Source: Sulfurimicrobium sp963779055
GTDB lineage: Bacteria > Pseudomonadota > Gammaproteobacteria > Burkholderiales > Sulfuricellaceae
Reading direction: 5' to 3'
Assembly (NCBI GenBank): GCA_963779055.1
Contig: CAVZWN010000001.1
Location: 310,001-374,000 of the forward strand
DNA: 64,000 nucleotides
Shown here: one piece after another, positions 63,788 to 64,000 of the stretch
How positions within the stretch are numbered: the first letter of the stretch is position 1
How the letters are laid out: the number at the start of each line of letters is the position of its first letter
Made by a program: the position numbers and the translations under genes
The notes under the pieces: generated by a model
Databases searched by the model: none
What the model saw: only the letters and a program-made list of their open reading frames with translations
Told to the model about the DNA's origin: nothing

Positions 63788-64000
63788 GACTGAATCCATC
63801 CAAAAGTTGACCGATTATAACCGAAACGTCCCCCAACTCCAGCCCCTTCGGCTGGAGATTACCGCCGAGTGCAGCGGCTTGCGGCTGGATCAGGCGCTTT
63901 CAACCTTGTTGCCGGAATATTCCCGCAGCCGCCTGCAAAACTGGATCAAGGAGGGGCATGTCACCCTGAATGGCCAGGTTGTCTCAACCCGGCAGGTGGT
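63786..64000 (+). CDS. rluD: Pseudouridine synthase RluD (N-terminal part, cut by window edge)
   Basis: The first 71 codons from ATG 63786 run off the window. They encode an S4 RNA-binding domain of the RluD type (LRLDQALSTLLPEYSRSRLQ, then WIKEGHVTLNGQVV). RluD modifies positions 1911/1915/1917 of 23S rRNA. Divergent from bamD, the same neighbour as in E. coli. No Shine-Dalgarno is seen before the ATG, so the exact start is uncertain. Confidence 0.88.
   Translation, partial: MTESIQKLTDYNRNVPQLQPLRLEITAECSGLRLDQALSTLLPEYSRSRLQNWIKEGHVTLNGQVVSTRQV

Overview
This 64-kb window looks like chromosome of a betaproteobacterium, most likely a Nitrosomonadales-type (Sulfuricella/Gallionella-like) chemolithotroph. 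The reasons are the high G+C, the conserved block ndk-rlmN-pilW-rodZ-ispG-hisS-yfgM-bamB-der ... hfq-hflX-hflK-hflC-hisZ-purA-rnr-rlmB, a betaproteobacterial aceE-aceF-lpdA set with lipoylated E3, and a nitrate reductase operon that also carries a DsrC/TusE-family gene. The genus-level guess is inference. No phage, insertion sequence, CRISPR array or rRNA was seen; one tRNA is present.

Layout. 1-8.0 kb: a CHASE/PAS sensor cut by the left edge, a glycine-zipper protein, rhlE, typA and a FimV-like protein. 8-10.5 kb: moaA and a divergent M17 aminopeptidase, both on the minus strand. 10.6-18.1 kb: pyruvate dehydrogenase genes aceE and aceF, a chemoreceptor gene, then lpdA. 18.2-33.1 kb: a respiratory nitrate reduction island, narX-narL-narK1-narK2-narG-narH-narJ-narI, followed by a c-type cytochrome, a cysteine-free DsrC/TusE-like protein and an HPP/CBS membrane protein. 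33.1-35.6 kb: prfC and a SPOR protein (minus). 35.7-44.4 kb: nine tightly packed housekeeping genes, ndk to der. 44.5-45.7 kb: a conserved-looking protein I cannot assign. 46.1-55.5 kb: hfq to rlmB with a tRNA-Leu(CAG). 55.5-59.7 kb: a second short FimV-like protein and a small cobalamin-related group (CbiB-like, CobC-like, BtuF-like). 59.8-64 kb: a beta-carbonic-anhydrase-like protein, nadE, glnB, bamD and the start of rluD.

How the genes work together. NarX/NarL would sense nitrate or nitrite and switch on the two transporters and NarGHI. The trailing cytochrome, DsrC-like and HPP/CBS genes suggest links to electron supply, sulfur metabolism and nitrite/anion movement. MoaA upstream begins the molybdenum cofactor synthesis that NarG needs.

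A quality warning: seven +1 base insertions break four conserved genes (typA four times; aceE, hflK and hflC once each). Removing one base at each site restores normal-length proteins, so the pattern points to sequence error more than true gene decay.

The points most worth following up are the cysteine-free DsrC-like gene in the nar operon, the beta-carbonic-anhydrase-like protein with a long unexplained C-terminal half, the unassigned 389-residue protein between der and hfq, and the chemoreceptor gene inside the pyruvate dehydrogenase cluster.
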